From an uncultured Mucilaginibacter sp. (lineage in GTDB: Bacteria; Bacteroidota; Bacteroidia; Sphingobacteriales; Sphingobacteriaceae), in NCBI RefSeq assembly GCF_937859865.1, contig NZ_CALMAT010000046.1:4996-64761 (forward strand): a stretch of 59,766 bases of DNA, written 5' to 3'. The position numbers and the translations under genes are program-made. Positions 6,550 through 16,103 of this stretch are shown piece after piece (position 1 is the first letter of the stretch; each line of letters begins with the position of its first letter). The notes below the pieces were generated by a model. That model was not told the DNA's origin. It made no database searches and saw nothing but the letters and a program-made list of their open reading frames with translations.

Positions 6550-8934
6550 TCACTCACTCCTCAAACTCTTCACCGGATTGGCCAATGCTGCTTTTATCGC
6601 CTGAAAACTAACGGTAAGCAAGGTAATGCCAATAGCCCCGAAACCGGCAATTGCAAAAACCCAGATGGAAATTGACGCATGATACGCGTATTGCTGCAGC
6701 CAGTAATGTAGAAATAACCAGGCAATTGGCGTGGCAATCAGCAGGGATAAAAAAACCAGTTGTACAAAATCTTTAGAAAGCATTTGCCACAAATTGAAAA
6801 CCGAAGCACCAAGCACTTTGCGTACGCCAATTTCTTTCCGGCGCTGTTCGGCTACAAACGAGGCCATACCGAACAAACCTAAACAACTGATAAAAATGGC
6901 CAGCGCCGCAAAACCGCCGGCTAATTTGCCAATGCGTTCTTCATCGCCAAACTTGCGATTGTAATCCTCATCAACAAACTTATAATCAAACGGCTGCTCC
7001 GGATTGTACGTTTTATACACTTTTTCAATCTGCTGCAAAGCCTCACTTGCACTTCTTTTCGGGTTGATCCTGGCGATCAGCACACTTCCAGGTTCAGTTA
7101 ATAAATTAAATATAGACGGCCTTACGGGTGCATAAGGCGATTCCATTACCACATCTTTTACCACACCAATAATCTGGATTGGATGGCCGTCCCAGGTGAT
7201 GGTTTCTCCAACCGGATGTTTCATTTGCATTAATTTGGCAGCAGCTTCGTTGATAATTACTGCGGAAGAATCACTTGCAAAATCTTTAGAAAAATCACGA
7301 CCGGCAAGAAACTGTAAACCAATAGTTTTGCCGTAATCGAAAGAAACATCTGTTTTTGGAAATTCGGTTGGCAGCGAAGGATCTTTTCCTTTCCAGTCAA
7401 AACCCGTATTGGTTGAGTTTATATTGGTAACCGCACCTTCAGATTCGGTCATATCTACAATGGCGCCTTCATTTTTCAATACTGTTTTTACCGCCTCAAA
7501 ATGGTTGTGCATTTCTGCGGAAGGCATCCCGATCATCACCAAACCGTTGCGGTTATAGCCTACCGGCCGGTTTTTGGCAAATTGGATTTGCCGGAAAACA
7601 GCTATCGTGCCAATAATTAAAACGATAGAAACCGTAAATTGTACAACCACCAGAACCTGGCGCGGTGTAGCTGCCGAACGGCCTAAACGAAACGTTCCTT
7701 TTAACACTTTGATCGGCTCGAAAGATGAAAGATACAAAGCCGGATACAACCCGGCAATTATGCCGGTAAGCAAACAAAAGGTTAAACTCGAAAGCCAGAA
7801 ATAAGGGTTTGTCCACAAAATATGGGTTTCTTTTCCGGCAACCTGGTTAAAAACGGGAAGTGAAAATTGCACCAAAATCAGACTCACAAAAAAAGCCAGA
7901 AACACAAAAAGTAAAGATTCTGCAAAAAACTGATTGGTTAATTGCTGGCGCGATGAACCTATTGTTTTACGGATGCCAACTTCTTTTGCCCGTTTTTCGC
8001 TTCGAGCGGTGCTTAGGTTCATAAAATTAATGCAGGCTAAAAACAGTACGAACGCGCCAATCAACCCAAAAAGCCACACGTATTGAATGCGGCCGCCAGT
8101 GTTTACGCCATTTTTAAATTCGTTATACAGGTGCCATTTGCGCATCGGTTGCAAAAACAATTGCGGGTTTTGTTTGGCCAAATTTTGGTTAACATGTTTA
8201 AGCCGCACATCTTTAATTTGGGTTGATACTTTTTCCAGGTCGGCATTCGCTGCCAATTCTATATAGGTAAAAAAAGCATTTGGCCGCCACGGGTCTTCCG
8301 CTGTTCTGATCCAATCCGTATTACTGTAATACAACTTCCAGGGCGCTATAAATTGCACATCAGCAAAAGCAGAATTGAGCGGTAAAGCTTGGTAAACACC
8401 CGCAACTTTAACCGGCGTTTTGTTATCCATTTTGATGATCTGGCCGATTGGATTTGTTTTTCCGAATAATGATGCTGCAACCAGGTTGGAAAGTAAAACA
8501 GAATTCTGGTCCTGCAATCCGTTTTCAGAACCGCTCAACATTTTTAAATTAAGCATTTTGGTAACGCCCGGTTCAAAATAAGTTCCGGTTGGCGATAGCT
8601 TTTTAGAACCGGTATTGAGCAAATGTGGCCAGGTTGCAGTTGCCAATACAACCTGTTTAAAACTGCTGCCATATTCGGAACGAAGGGCATCGGCCAGCGG
8701 ATAGGGCGTTAACGGCCAGGTTTCAATACCAGAATTGCTTTGTTTATTTTGCATCACCAGCGCAATCCTATCCGAGTTTTGGAAAGATTTATTGAAGGAT
8801 AACTCATCATAAACCCAAAGTGTTAGCAGTAACGCAACCGCCATCCCAACGGCCAAACCAACAATGTTAATGGCCGAATAACCTTTGTTTTTGATGAGGT
8901 TCCGCCAGGCAATTTTAAAATAGTTTTTGATCAT
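6550..8934 (-). CDS. ABC permease P1 (MacB/FtsX type, double FtsX)
   Basis: A 794-residue inner-membrane permease. Layout, shared by the whole set: an N-terminal membrane segment (about 20-42), a MacB-like periplasmic domain, a first FtsX domain with three membrane helices (about 285-415), a second leading helix (about 430-450), a second periplasmic domain, and a second FtsX domain (about 670-790). Both cytoplasmic docking loops are intact: KRAKEVGIRKTIGS and RKEIGVRKVLGAS. Family members couple ATP hydrolysis outside the membrane to movement in the periplasm, exporting or extracting peptides, lipids or lipoproteins. By eye the closest paralogue is P3 (shared WHLYNEF, GGRIQYVW and AKNRP blocks). 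It is the third gene of the minus-strand unit. Confidence 0.95.
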   Translation of the reverse strand: MIKNYFKIAWRNLIKNKGYSAINIVGLAVGMAVALLLTLWVYDELSFNKSFQNSDRIALVMQNKQSNSGIETWPLTPYPLADALRSEYGSSFKQVVLATATWPHLLNTGSKKLSPTGTYFEPGVTKMLNLKMLSGSENGLQDQNSVLLSNLVAASLFGKTNPIGQIIKMDNKTPVKVAGVYQALPLNSAFADVQFIAPWKLYYSNTDWIRTAEDPWRPNAFFTYIELAANADLEKVSTQIKDVRLKHVNQNLAKQNPQLFLQPMRKWHLYNEFKNGVNTGGRIQYVWLFGLIGAFVLFLACINFMNLSTARSEKRAKEVGIRKTIGSSRQQLTNQFFAESLLFVFLAFFVSLILVQFSLPVFNQVAGKETHILWTNPYFWLSSLTFCLLTGIIAGLYPALYLSSFEPIKVLKGTFRLGRSAATPRQVLVVVQFTVSIVLIIGTIAVFRQIQFAKNRPVGYNRNGLVMIGMPSAEMHNHFEAVKTVLKNEGAIVDMTESEGAVTNINSTNTGFDWKGKDPSLPTEFPKTDVSFDYGKTIGLQFLAGRDFSKDFASDSSAVIINEAAAKLMQMKHPVGETITWDGHPIQIIGVVKDVVMESPYAPVRPSIFNLLTEPGSVLIARINPKRSASEALQQIEKVYKTYNPEQPFDYKFVDEDYNRKFGDEERIGKLAGGFAALAIFISCLGLFGMASFVAEQRRKEIGVRKVLGASVFNLWQMLSKDFVQLVFLSLLIATPIAWLFLHYWLQQYAYHASISIWVFAIAGFGAIGITLLTVSFQAIKAALANPVKSLRSE

Positions 8935-9091
8935 TTTCTTGAGCTTTTAGCTGTCGGCAATCGGCTTTCAGCGGTTTGTATATTTTCTAATGCTTCTTTT
9001 ATCGGTGTTTTTTTGGTGTTAGGCATGAGGCATGAGGTTTTAAACTTGCAATCCGCTAATAGCCAAAAGCTGATTGCTGACCGCTTCCTCC
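8935..9091. repeat. Spacer with family B palindrome and the AAAAGAAGCAT word
   Basis: It contains family B copies at both ends, a GGCATGAGG/family A fragment, and ATGCTTCTTTTAT at 8990-9002. The word is therefore oriented towards P1. No reading frame. Confidence 0.6.
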
Positions 9092-11479
9092 TTACTCACT
9101 CCGCAAACTTTTTACCGGATTGGCCAATGCTGCTTTTACCGACTTAAACCCAACGGTTATCCCTGCAATTATAAAAGTTGAAAGAATGGCGATCAGGAAA
9201 ATCCACGGGCCAATACTAATACGGTACACAAACTCCTGCAGCCAATGGTGCATTACCAGCCACGAAAGTGGTGCCGCAATTACAAACGCAACCAGCAGCA
9301 GCCGGGAAAACTCTTTGCCAAACAGCCATAATATGTTTTGCATACTTGCGCCAAGCACTTTGCGTACGCCAATTTCTTTGGTTTTTTGTGCGGCCATAAA
9401 AGAAACCAAACCATACAAACCTAAACAACCAATCAGGATGGCGATACCGGCAAAACCTTGTACCAAGCGCAAAATAGTATTATCCAATTCGTAAAATTTG
9501 GCAATCTTTTCATCCACAAAAACAGCAGAATAAACATACTCCGGATAGGTTTCTTTCCAAACCTTTTCTAAAGCAGTTAAAGTTGGTTTGATGTTGTTAA
9601 GGTTAATGCGAACGGCCGCATAATTGTATTGAATAGGATTTGAAGCAATTGCAATTGGCCTGATTTCATTTCTAAAAGATTCGGATTTAAAATCTTTTAG
9701 CACACCTACAACTTGTGCTTTTTTGTCGTTGATGTTAACTGTTTTCCCAATGATTTCTTGCGGTGACTTTAGATGTAATTTATTAACCAATGTTTCATTT
9801 ACCAAGTATTCTCGGATAGTATCAGAAGGAAAAATATTCCTACCGGCAATTAACTTCAAATCGAAAGTTGAAATATATTGATTGTCAGCATCTTTTACAT
9901 CAACTGTAAATGCTTCTTTTACCGGCCTGTTTTCATATTGGATATCTCTGCCATTATTATTACCGGAAGCAGGTGGTTCAAAACAAAAACTTACATTTTG
10001 AGTCCCGGCAACAGATAAAAGTCTTGTTTTTAAAACCTTCATTTTTGATACAGAAGAATTTGGCAGGTTCAGCAATACAATTCCGTCTTTTCTAAAACCC
10101 AAATCAGCTTTGGCGGCATATCTTATTTGTGCCGAAATCACAATTGTTCCAATAATTAGTATTTGTGAAATGGCAAACTGCACAATCACCAAAACCCTTC
10201 TCAATGGAAAACCACCAGCATCATGTTGGGTGAGTTTTCCTTTTAATGCTGTAACTGGTTTGAAGTTGGACAAAATTAAGCCCGGATAAGAGCCAGACAG
10301 AAAGACGATCAATACCGAAAGCAGTAAAAGAAAAAACATTAAAGGAAGATCATGGAAGATGTTGACGGAAAGCTCCGTTTTAAAAAGTTGATTGATATAA
10401 GGAATAGCCAGTTCTGCCAAACACCAAGAAATAAATAATGCAAAAACAGTAATCAATGCCGTTTCTGCTATAAATTGCCAGAAAAGTTGTCCGCGTAAAC
10501 TTCCTAAAACTTTGCGTACACCAACTTCTTTGGCACGTTTTAACGCTTGCGCCGTTGCTAAATTGATAAAGTTAACGCAAGCCGTAGTAATTAAAAACAA
10601 CCCGATTAATGCCAAAGCCCACAAATATTTTTTATCGGTTTCACCATCATAATTGGTATTAAAATGGATATCGGTAAGCGGTTGCAGGTTGAAAAAGAAT
10701 TCGTTCACTTCATCTTTTCCTAAATACTTTTTGCGGAATGCCGGGAAAACTTTTGCTACATCAGCAGGCAAAACATTTGGTTTCAATCTTACAAAAAACT
10801 GCATTCCACTGTTTACGCCTGCCCAACTGCTATCGCTGGCCAGCCACCTGCTTCGTTGTTTTAAACTAGAATAAGAAAGATAAATTTCCTGTTTCCGATC
10901 TGTGTTAACTGGAATATTTTGGAGTATCCCAGTTATTTTAAAATCGATTTTATTGCTTACCCGAATAATTTTTCCAATTGGGTTTTCTTTGGAAAAATAT
11001 TTATCGGCCAGGTTTTGGGTGATGACTGCTGTATTCAATTCCGTCAGCATGCTTCTTTTATCACCTGTTTTTAAGGGGAAATTGAAAATATCAAAAAACT
11101 CAGGTTCGGCAAAAGCAACGCCGTTTTCCTCTTCAAATTTTTTGTTGTCTTTGCTTGCTGGAATAGAAATCAGGCTGTTTCCATAAGTTACTACGCGGGC
11201 TGTTTTTTCTGCAAAAGCATAATCATTGCGAAAAGCTTTGCCCAGCGGCGACGGAACGCCTTGCGAATAATTGATGCCGTCTTCGTGAAACTCGGTAACG
11301 ATGCGGTAAATCCGGTTTTTATCACGATGAAAATCATCAAAGCTTAAATGATATTTTACCAGCGTAAAAATCAGGATGCCGCAAGCCATACCTAAAGACA
11401 ATCCCAAAACATTAATTAAAGTGTAGGATTGGTTACGTTTTAAGTTCCGCCAGGCGATTTTAAAATAGTTTTTGATCAT
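9092..11479 (-). CDS. ABC permease P2 (MacB/FtsX type)
   Basis: 795 residues with the full double architecture. The docking loops are KRAKEVGVRKVLGS and KTKEIGVRKVLGAS. Periplasmic domain 1 contains LQPLTDIHFNTNYDGETD, a block shared with P10, its apparent nearest relative. Near the C-terminus it has GFKSVKAALANPVKSLRSE where most others have SFQAVKAALA. Thus the shared 3' nucleotide box begins later here than in the other copies. It is the second gene of the minus-strand unit and lies 157 nt before P1. The transported substrate is unknown. Confidence 0.95.
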   Translation of the reverse strand: MIKNYFKIAWRNLKRNQSYTLINVLGLSLGMACGILIFTLVKYHLSFDDFHRDKNRIYRIVTEFHEDGINYSQGVPSPLGKAFRNDYAFAEKTARVVTYGNSLISIPASKDNKKFEEENGVAFAEPEFFDIFNFPLKTGDKRSMLTELNTAVITQNLADKYFSKENPIGKIIRVSNKIDFKITGILQNIPVNTDRKQEIYLSYSSLKQRSRWLASDSSWAGVNSGMQFFVRLKPNVLPADVAKVFPAFRKKYLGKDEVNEFFFNLQPLTDIHFNTNYDGETDKKYLWALALIGLFLITTACVNFINLATAQALKRAKEVGVRKVLGSLRGQLFWQFIAETALITVFALFISWCLAELAIPYINQLFKTELSVNIFHDLPLMFFLLLLSVLIVFLSGSYPGLILSNFKPVTALKGKLTQHDAGGFPLRRVLVIVQFAISQILIIGTIVISAQIRYAAKADLGFRKDGIVLLNLPNSSVSKMKVLKTRLLSVAGTQNVSFCFEPPASGNNNGRDIQYENRPVKEAFTVDVKDADNQYISTFDLKLIAGRNIFPSDTIREYLVNETLVNKLHLKSPQEIIGKTVNINDKKAQVVGVLKDFKSESFRNEIRPIAIASNPIQYNYAAVRINLNNIKPTLTALEKVWKETYPEYVYSAVFVDEKIAKFYELDNTILRLVQGFAGIAILIGCLGLYGLVSFMAAQKTKEIGVRKVLGASMQNILWLFGKEFSRLLLVAFVIAAPLSWLVMHHWLQEFVYRISIGPWIFLIAILSTFIIAGITVGFKSVKAALANPVKSLRSE

Positions 11480-11616
11480 GATTTTAAGCTTTTAGCTGTC
11501 AGCAATCAGCCTTCAGCTTTTTGTATAGTTTATTTATTGGGTTGGAGGCATGGGGTTTGAGGTTTTAAACTTGCAATCCGATGATAGCCAAAAGCTGATT
11601 GCTGACAGCTTCTTCC
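11480..11616. repeat. Palindromic repeat spacer (families A and B)
   Basis: The spacer between P3 and P2 holds AGCTGTCAGCAATCAGC-type repeats at one end, AGCTGATTGCTGACAGCTTC at the other, and a GGCATGGGGTTTGAGG (family A) stretch between. The ends can pair. No frame or promoter of the array type is seen. Confidence 0.6.
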
Positions 11617-13989
11617 TCATTCACTCCTCAAACTTTTTACTGGGTTAGCCAATGCTGCTTTTATCGCCTGAAAACTGACGGTGAGTAAAGTGATAACGAT
11701 AGCACCGACAGCTGTAAACAGGAAAACCCAAATCGAAATTTCGGTTCGATATTCGTAATGCTGAAGCCATTGGTGCATAAAATAATAGGAAGCAGGAATG
11801 GCGATCAAGAACGATATCGAAACCAGCACCAGGAAATCTTTGGACAACAAAGCCCAAAGATTTACTACGGATGCGCCCAATACTTTCCGGATACCGATTT
11901 CTTTTACTCGTTGTTCTGCTATAAAAGAAGCTAAACCGAAAATACCCAGACAACTAATCAGAACAGCAAAAACAGCGAAGAAAGTAGCTAAACTGCCAAC
12001 CCGTTGCTCAGCAGCAAACTTGTAGGCAAAATCAGCATCTACAAATCGAAAATCAAATGGTGCAGCAGGATCTAACTTTTCAAATATGGCCTTTATTTTT
12101 GCTAAAGATTCCCTTGTGCTCATTCTTGGATTTAGTCTTATGGTAATGGTAGCACCTTCATAATTCAAAAAAAACACAGTTGGTTGTGCCTGCTCATAAG
12201 GTGATTCCATTACTACATCCTTAATTACGCCTATTACATGATAAGGAACATCGTTAAATTTCACCGTTTCGCCTATCGGATTTTTTAATCCCATGTGTTT
12301 TACTGCCGCTTCATTTACAATCATCCCTGTTGTATCTGTACCATATTGTCTTGAAAAATCACGACCGGCAGCAAAGAGCCAACCTACTGTTTTTCCAAAA
12401 TCGTGTGTAACCCCTGAAACGCTAATATCTTTATCAACATTTGGATCTTTTCCTTTCCATTTAAAACCAGTTAAATGAGAACCAATATTAGTTGCAGAAT
12501 TGGAAGCTTCTGCCATGTTAATAGATGCGCCTGAATTTAGCAGTTCGCTTCGCAGTAAATCGTACTTGCCGTGTAAATTTGGTGTTGACATATCTATAGT
12601 AATCAAACCATTTTTATCATAACCAAGAGGCCGGTTTTTAGCATATTGAATTTGTTGAAATACGACGATCGTTCCAATAATCAGTATTACTGAAATACTA
12701 AACTGAAAAACGACCAATACCTGACGAGGTACAGCAGCAAAACGTCCGACTTTAAAGGTTCCTTTTAATACTTTAATAGTATTAAATGATGAAAGATACA
12801 GAGCAGGATAACTGCCAGAAATTAATCCGGTAAATAAAGTAAAACTTAAAATCATCAACCAGAAAATCGGGTTTGACCAAGGAATAATCAAGCTTTTTTC
12901 AGCCAACATATTAAATTTTGGCAAGGATAGTTTTACCAATAACAAAGCAAGCAGTAAAGCAATAAAAGTGATTAATATAGATTCACTTAAAAACTGAATA
13001 ATAAGCTGTTTGCGTTGCGAGCCAATTGCTTTTCTTACGCCTACTTCTTTGGCACGAATTTGTGATCGTGCAGTACTTAAATTCATAAAATTGATGCAAG
13101 CAAGCAGTAGAACAAATAAGCCGATTAAAGCAAACATCCAAACATATTGAATAGCACCTCCTGTATTTATACCATGTCTAAATTCATTGTACAAGTGCCA
13201 GTTACGCATAGGTTGTAAAACGATTTTTGCGTCATCATTTCGGCCAGGCTTTCCAATAAAAATATTTTTAACTTTTGCGTTTACTTCATCTAATCCTGAA
13301 TGTTCATTCAGTTCGCCATAGAGAAGAAACGAGTTATCATTCCAATCTGCATACGCTTCTTTTATCCATTTTTTTTCTGCAACTAAAGCTGACCAAGGCA
13401 TTAAAAAATCTACTCCCTTAAAATCTGTATTTCGCCCAAAATCTTTAAAAATGCCACTTACTTTATAACTCTTTTTATCGTCTGTTAAGAGTACTTTATT
13501 TAAAGGATCGGCATTACCAAATATGATTTTAGCAAGAGATTCGCTGATCATTATGGTAGATTGATCTTGTATTCCCCGAAGCTCTCCACTTACCATTTTT
13601 AAAGACAGAATTTCAGGCATTTCCGGTTCTGCGTAAATTCCTATTTTACTTATCTTTTTATCTCCAAATGAAAGTATGTGTAGTTCATCAGACTTGCTTA
13701 AAGCTAGATGCTTAAAATCGGAAGCATACTTGTTTCTAAGCTCTAAAACTAAAGGAATAGAAACTGTTGGGTAAGTTGAAATATCTTTTCCATCGCTTGA
13801 ATTTTGAATGAATTTTACTATGTGATCATAGTTGTCGAAACTTTTATTGAACGACAACTCATCATAAATCCAAAAACCGATTAACATGATAACTGCCATT
13901 CCAACAGTTAAACCAACAATATTTATTGCTGAATATACTTTGTTTTTAATCAGGTTCCGCCAGGCAATTTTAAAATAGTTTTTGATCAT
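11617..13989 (-). CDS. ABC permease P3 (MacB/FtsX type), first gene of the minus-strand unit
   Basis: 790 residues with two intact FtsX halves (loops IRAKEVGVRKAIGS and RVKEIGIRKVLGAS). It is very like P1 across the first FtsX domain, yet its body is visibly more AT-rich. Its C-terminal codons return to the array standard with a few silent changes (GCTAACCCAG). The start ATG at 13989 lies about 50 nt downstream of the predicted start of the divergent sigma-54-type promoter at 14052-14156. So it heads the unit P3-P2-P1-regulator-kinase. Confidence 0.95.
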   Translation of the reverse strand: MIKNYFKIAWRNLIKNKVYSAINIVGLTVGMAVIMLIGFWIYDELSFNKSFDNYDHIVKFIQNSSDGKDISTYPTVSIPLVLELRNKYASDFKHLALSKSDELHILSFGDKKISKIGIYAEPEMPEILSLKMVSGELRGIQDQSTIMISESLAKIIFGNADPLNKVLLTDDKKSYKVSGIFKDFGRNTDFKGVDFLMPWSALVAEKKWIKEAYADWNDNSFLLYGELNEHSGLDEVNAKVKNIFIGKPGRNDDAKIVLQPMRNWHLYNEFRHGINTGGAIQYVWMFALIGLFVLLLACINFMNLSTARSQIRAKEVGVRKAIGSQRKQLIIQFLSESILITFIALLLALLLVKLSLPKFNMLAEKSLIIPWSNPIFWLMILSFTLFTGLISGSYPALYLSSFNTIKVLKGTFKVGRFAAVPRQVLVVFQFSISVILIIGTIVVFQQIQYAKNRPLGYDKNGLITIDMSTPNLHGKYDLLRSELLNSGASINMAEASNSATNIGSHLTGFKWKGKDPNVDKDISVSGVTHDFGKTVGWLFAAGRDFSRQYGTDTTGMIVNEAAVKHMGLKNPIGETVKFNDVPYHVIGVIKDVVMESPYEQAQPTVFFLNYEGATITIRLNPRMSTRESLAKIKAIFEKLDPAAPFDFRFVDADFAYKFAAEQRVGSLATFFAVFAVLISCLGIFGLASFIAEQRVKEIGIRKVLGASVVNLWALLSKDFLVLVSISFLIAIPASYYFMHQWLQHYEYRTEISIWVFLFTAVGAIVITLLTVSFQAIKAALANPVKSLRSE

Positions 13990-14051
13990 AAGTTTTGGGT
14001 ATGAGGCAACAGGTTTGAGCTAATAGCAAAATGTTTGTTCCGAATTGAATA

Positions 14052-14156
14052 ACCACAACTGATACCAATTCTCTAAACTCCTGTAAATCAGGAACATTTT
14101 TATTATCTACCTAAAAAATTGTTCGCCTTCGTACAGCAAGTGTCCGTTTACGGACA
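14052..14156 (-). promoter_or_regulatory. Predicted sigma-54 promoter with tandem enhancer dyads for the P3-P2-P1-regulator-kinase unit
   Basis: On the minus strand, TGTCCGTAAACGGACA (14156-14141, a perfect 7+2+7 dyad) is followed after 5 nt by TGTACGAAGGCGAACA (14135-14120). A TTGGTATC box follows, with its GG at 14066-14065, 54 nt past the second dyad. The spacing to GG is the same as in five other regions. The -12 part (TGTGGT) matches the TTTGCT consensus at only four of six positions. A start site near 14042 would leave a leader of about 53 nt. Confidence 0.6.
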
Positions 14157-14220
14157 GCTTTGTGGTGGTTTACTTTTCCTCAAACCCATTTCGCCCATTT
14201 ACAAATTAAGCCTGCACCAC

Positions 14221-14329
14221 TGTATCAAAACCGAACACTACTTGTAATGCAAACGCACAGCCCGATGCTTCTTTTATCACATAAAATTTTGTAAACCAAG
14301 CATTTAATGTAGATGGCACAACTTTTCCT
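14221..14329 (+). promoter_or_regulatory. Predicted sigma-54 promoter with tandem enhancer dyads for the adaptor-ATPase-P4-P7 unit
   Basis: TGTATCAAAACCGAACA (14221-14237), a 5-nt spacer and TGTAATGCAAACGCACA (14243-14259) form a pair on a 22-bp period. The GG of TGGCAC is at 14315, 56 nt past the second dyad. The -12 part is TTTCCT, five of six to TTTGCT, the best of the six. TGGCAC is an exact sigma-54 -24 core. The predicted start near 14339 leaves about 43 nt to the GTG of the adaptor gene. Confidence 0.65.
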
Positions 14330-14381
14330 ATTGCTTTAACCAAATAGTACACACTAAAAAATACCTGATAAAAGAAGCATC
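14266..14381. repeat. Perfect 15-bp inverted pair of the dispersed word flanking the adaptor promoter
   Basis: GATGCTTCTTTTATC (14266-14280) and GATAAAAGAAGCATC (14367-14381) are exact reverse complements, 86 nt apart. They enclose the predicted -24/-12 region and end immediately before the GTG start of the adaptor. In RNA only the right copy would be in the leader; in DNA the pair could extrude or recombine. Confidence 0.6.
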
Positions 14382-15638
14382 GTGGACAGAGTTATCGCAA
14401 AAAAGAAATGGACAACCAAACGCCTTTTAACCATTGGCGGAATTACAGCCCTGGTTTTGCTGATCGGCAGCAGTTATTATTTTACTTCCGGCAAATCCAA
14501 ATTGAACGTGGATACCGAAAGGATCACGATCAGCGAAGTTAAAAATGGCCCATTCCAGGAGTTTATCCCAGTTAACGGTGTGGTGATGCCAATCACCACG
14601 ATTTATTTAGACGCGAATGAAGGCGGCCGGGTAGATCAAAAATTTGTGGAAGACGGAACCATCATGAAAAAAGGCGACCCGATTATGAAACTGGCCAACA
14701 CAGATTTAGAACTGAGTTTGGTGAACCAGGAAACTTCCGTTTTTAACTTGCTCACGCAAATGCAGATTTCCCGAAATGCGGCGCAACAAAATACCATCAG
14801 CAAGTTGAACCAAATGGCGGACGTGGACAATGCGTTTAAAGAATCGGAAAGGTTGTATTTGCTGAACAAGCATTTGTACGAACAGAAAGCGATTGGTTTG
14901 CAGGAGTTTAAGCAATCGCAAATTGCTTACGATTACCAGGTGAAGCGCAAAAAACTGACGCAGCAGATTTTGAAGCAGGATTCGGTTTCTACCAAACAGG
15001 AACTGAACCAGGCCAAGCAATCTTTCGACCGTACGCAAAATGCCTTAGCCGTAATGCGGCAAAAAGTAGGCGATTTGATTGTCCGCGCGCCGGTTGATGG
15101 CCAATTAACTTCTTTGGATGCGGAAATCGGACAAAACAAACACCAGGGCGAGCGTTTGGGCCAAATTGATGTTTTGAGCGGGTTTAAAGTTCGGGTGGAT
15201 GTGGACGAACATTATATTTCCCGCATATTTACTGGGCTGACCGGCGACTTTGATTTCTCTGACAAAACCTATAAACTGAAAATTAAGAAAGTTTTTACGC
15301 AGGTAACGAACGGACGTTTTCAGGTAGATATGGAGTTTGTGGGCAAAGTACCGGAAGGTATCCGGCGTGGACAAACCTTGCAAATCCGCTTGGCTTTAGG
15401 CGACGAAACCAAAGCTTTGCTTTTAGCCAAAGGCGGTTTTTACCAGCAAACCGGCGGCAACTGGATTTTTAAAGTGAGCGACGACGGCAAAACGGCTTAT
15501 AAAGTTGATGTGCAGTTGGGCCGCCAAAACCCGGATTATTACGAAATTTTGCAAGGCTTAAAACCCGGCGACAAAGTGGTTACAAGCAGTTATGAAAATT
15601 ATGGGAATATGCAGGAATTGGTGTTGAAAAGCCAGTAG
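14382..15638 (+). CDS. HlyD/MacA-type periplasmic adaptor protein
   Basis: 418 residues. The start is GTG; an in-frame TAA lies 27 nt upstream and no ATG is suitably placed. A short basic N-terminus is followed by a membrane anchor (about 15-34). Next come a barrel-sandwich half (VPVNG-like region with EGGRVDQKFVEDGTIMKKGDPI), a long alpha-hairpin coiled coil (about 105-225), the returning lipoyl half (VRAPVDGQLTSLDAEIGQ) and C-terminal beta-barrel domains ending GLKPGDKVV. Such adaptors link MacB-like permeases to an outer-membrane TolC channel. No TolC gene lies in this window, so the channel must be encoded elsewhere. It heads the first plus-strand unit. Confidence 0.93.
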   Translation: MDRVIAKKKWTTKRLLTIGGITALVLLIGSSYYFTSGKSKLNVDTERITISEVKNGPFQEFIPVNGVVMPITTIYLDANEGGRVDQKFVEDGTIMKKGDPIMKLANTDLELSLVNQETSVFNLLTQMQISRNAAQQNTISKLNQMADVDNAFKESERLYLLNKHLYEQKAIGLQEFKQSQIAYDYQVKRKKLTQQILKQDSVSTKQELNQAKQSFDRTQNALAVMRQKVGDLIVRAPVDGQLTSLDAEIGQNKHQGERLGQIDVLSGFKVRVDVDEHYISRIFTGLTGDFDFSDKTYKLKIKKVFTQVTNGRFQVDMEFVGKVPEGIRRGQTLQIRLALGDETKALLLAKGGFYQQTGGNWIFKVSDDGKTAYKVDVQLGRQNPDYYEILQGLKPGDKVVTSSYENYGNMQELVLKSQ

Positions 15639-15655
15639 GTATCAGGTTTGAGGTA

Positions 15656-16012
15656 TCAGGTAACTGGCAAAGCTCTAATAAAAGCGTGAATCATTTTTCT
15701 GATTTCTACAACAGCTTCTGAAAGTTCTTTATAAACGGTGTCATCAATATATTTTAAGTCTTTAACCAAAAGCAACTGATATTCCAACTCAGAACTTGAA
15801 CCAGAAGAAATTATGAGAAACCTTTTCATTTCCGCATTGCTATTTCGGCCGCAACCTTCGGCAATATTGGTAGGGATAGACGAACTTGACCGTCGCATTT
15901 GTGAGGTTAAACCACACACTTCTTCTTTAGGAAAGGAAGCACTTACAGCATGCACTTTTAATGTTAAACAATGGCTTTTTTGCCAAACCAATAATTCAGA
16001 ATAATTACGCAT
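15656..16012 (-). CDS. Four-helix-bundle protein of the S23/TIGR02436 family
   Basis: 118 residues starting MRNYSELLVWQKSHCLTLKVH, with MRRSSSSIPTNIAEGCGR and a hydrophobic helical C-terminal half. These are signatures of the family first seen in 23S rRNA intervening sequences and common as stand-alone genes in Bacteroidota. The function is unknown. It lies on the opposite strand between the adaptor and the ATPase and is closely flanked by family A repeats on both sides (15639-15660 and 16060-16100). That placement looks like an insertion into an adaptor-ATPase operon. Confidence 0.85.
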   Translation of the reverse strand: MRNYSELLVWQKSHCLTLKVHAVSASFPKEEVCGLTSQMRRSSSSIPTNIAEGCGRNSNAEMKRFLIISSGSSSELEYQLLLVKDLKYIDDTVYKELSEAVVEIRKMIHAFIRALPVT

Positions 16013-16103
16013 AGTTTAAAGATAATAAATTAATTTAAAATAAAAAGTAAAAGGTGTACAGCTTGTGTCAAGCCTCATACCTGATACCTCAAACCTCTCT
16101 ATC

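Noticed and set aside
16065-16103. Earlier start for the ABC ATPase (13 more residues)
   Set aside because: The extra codons are a family A spacer repeat, and the ATP-binding family begins at MIKITDL.
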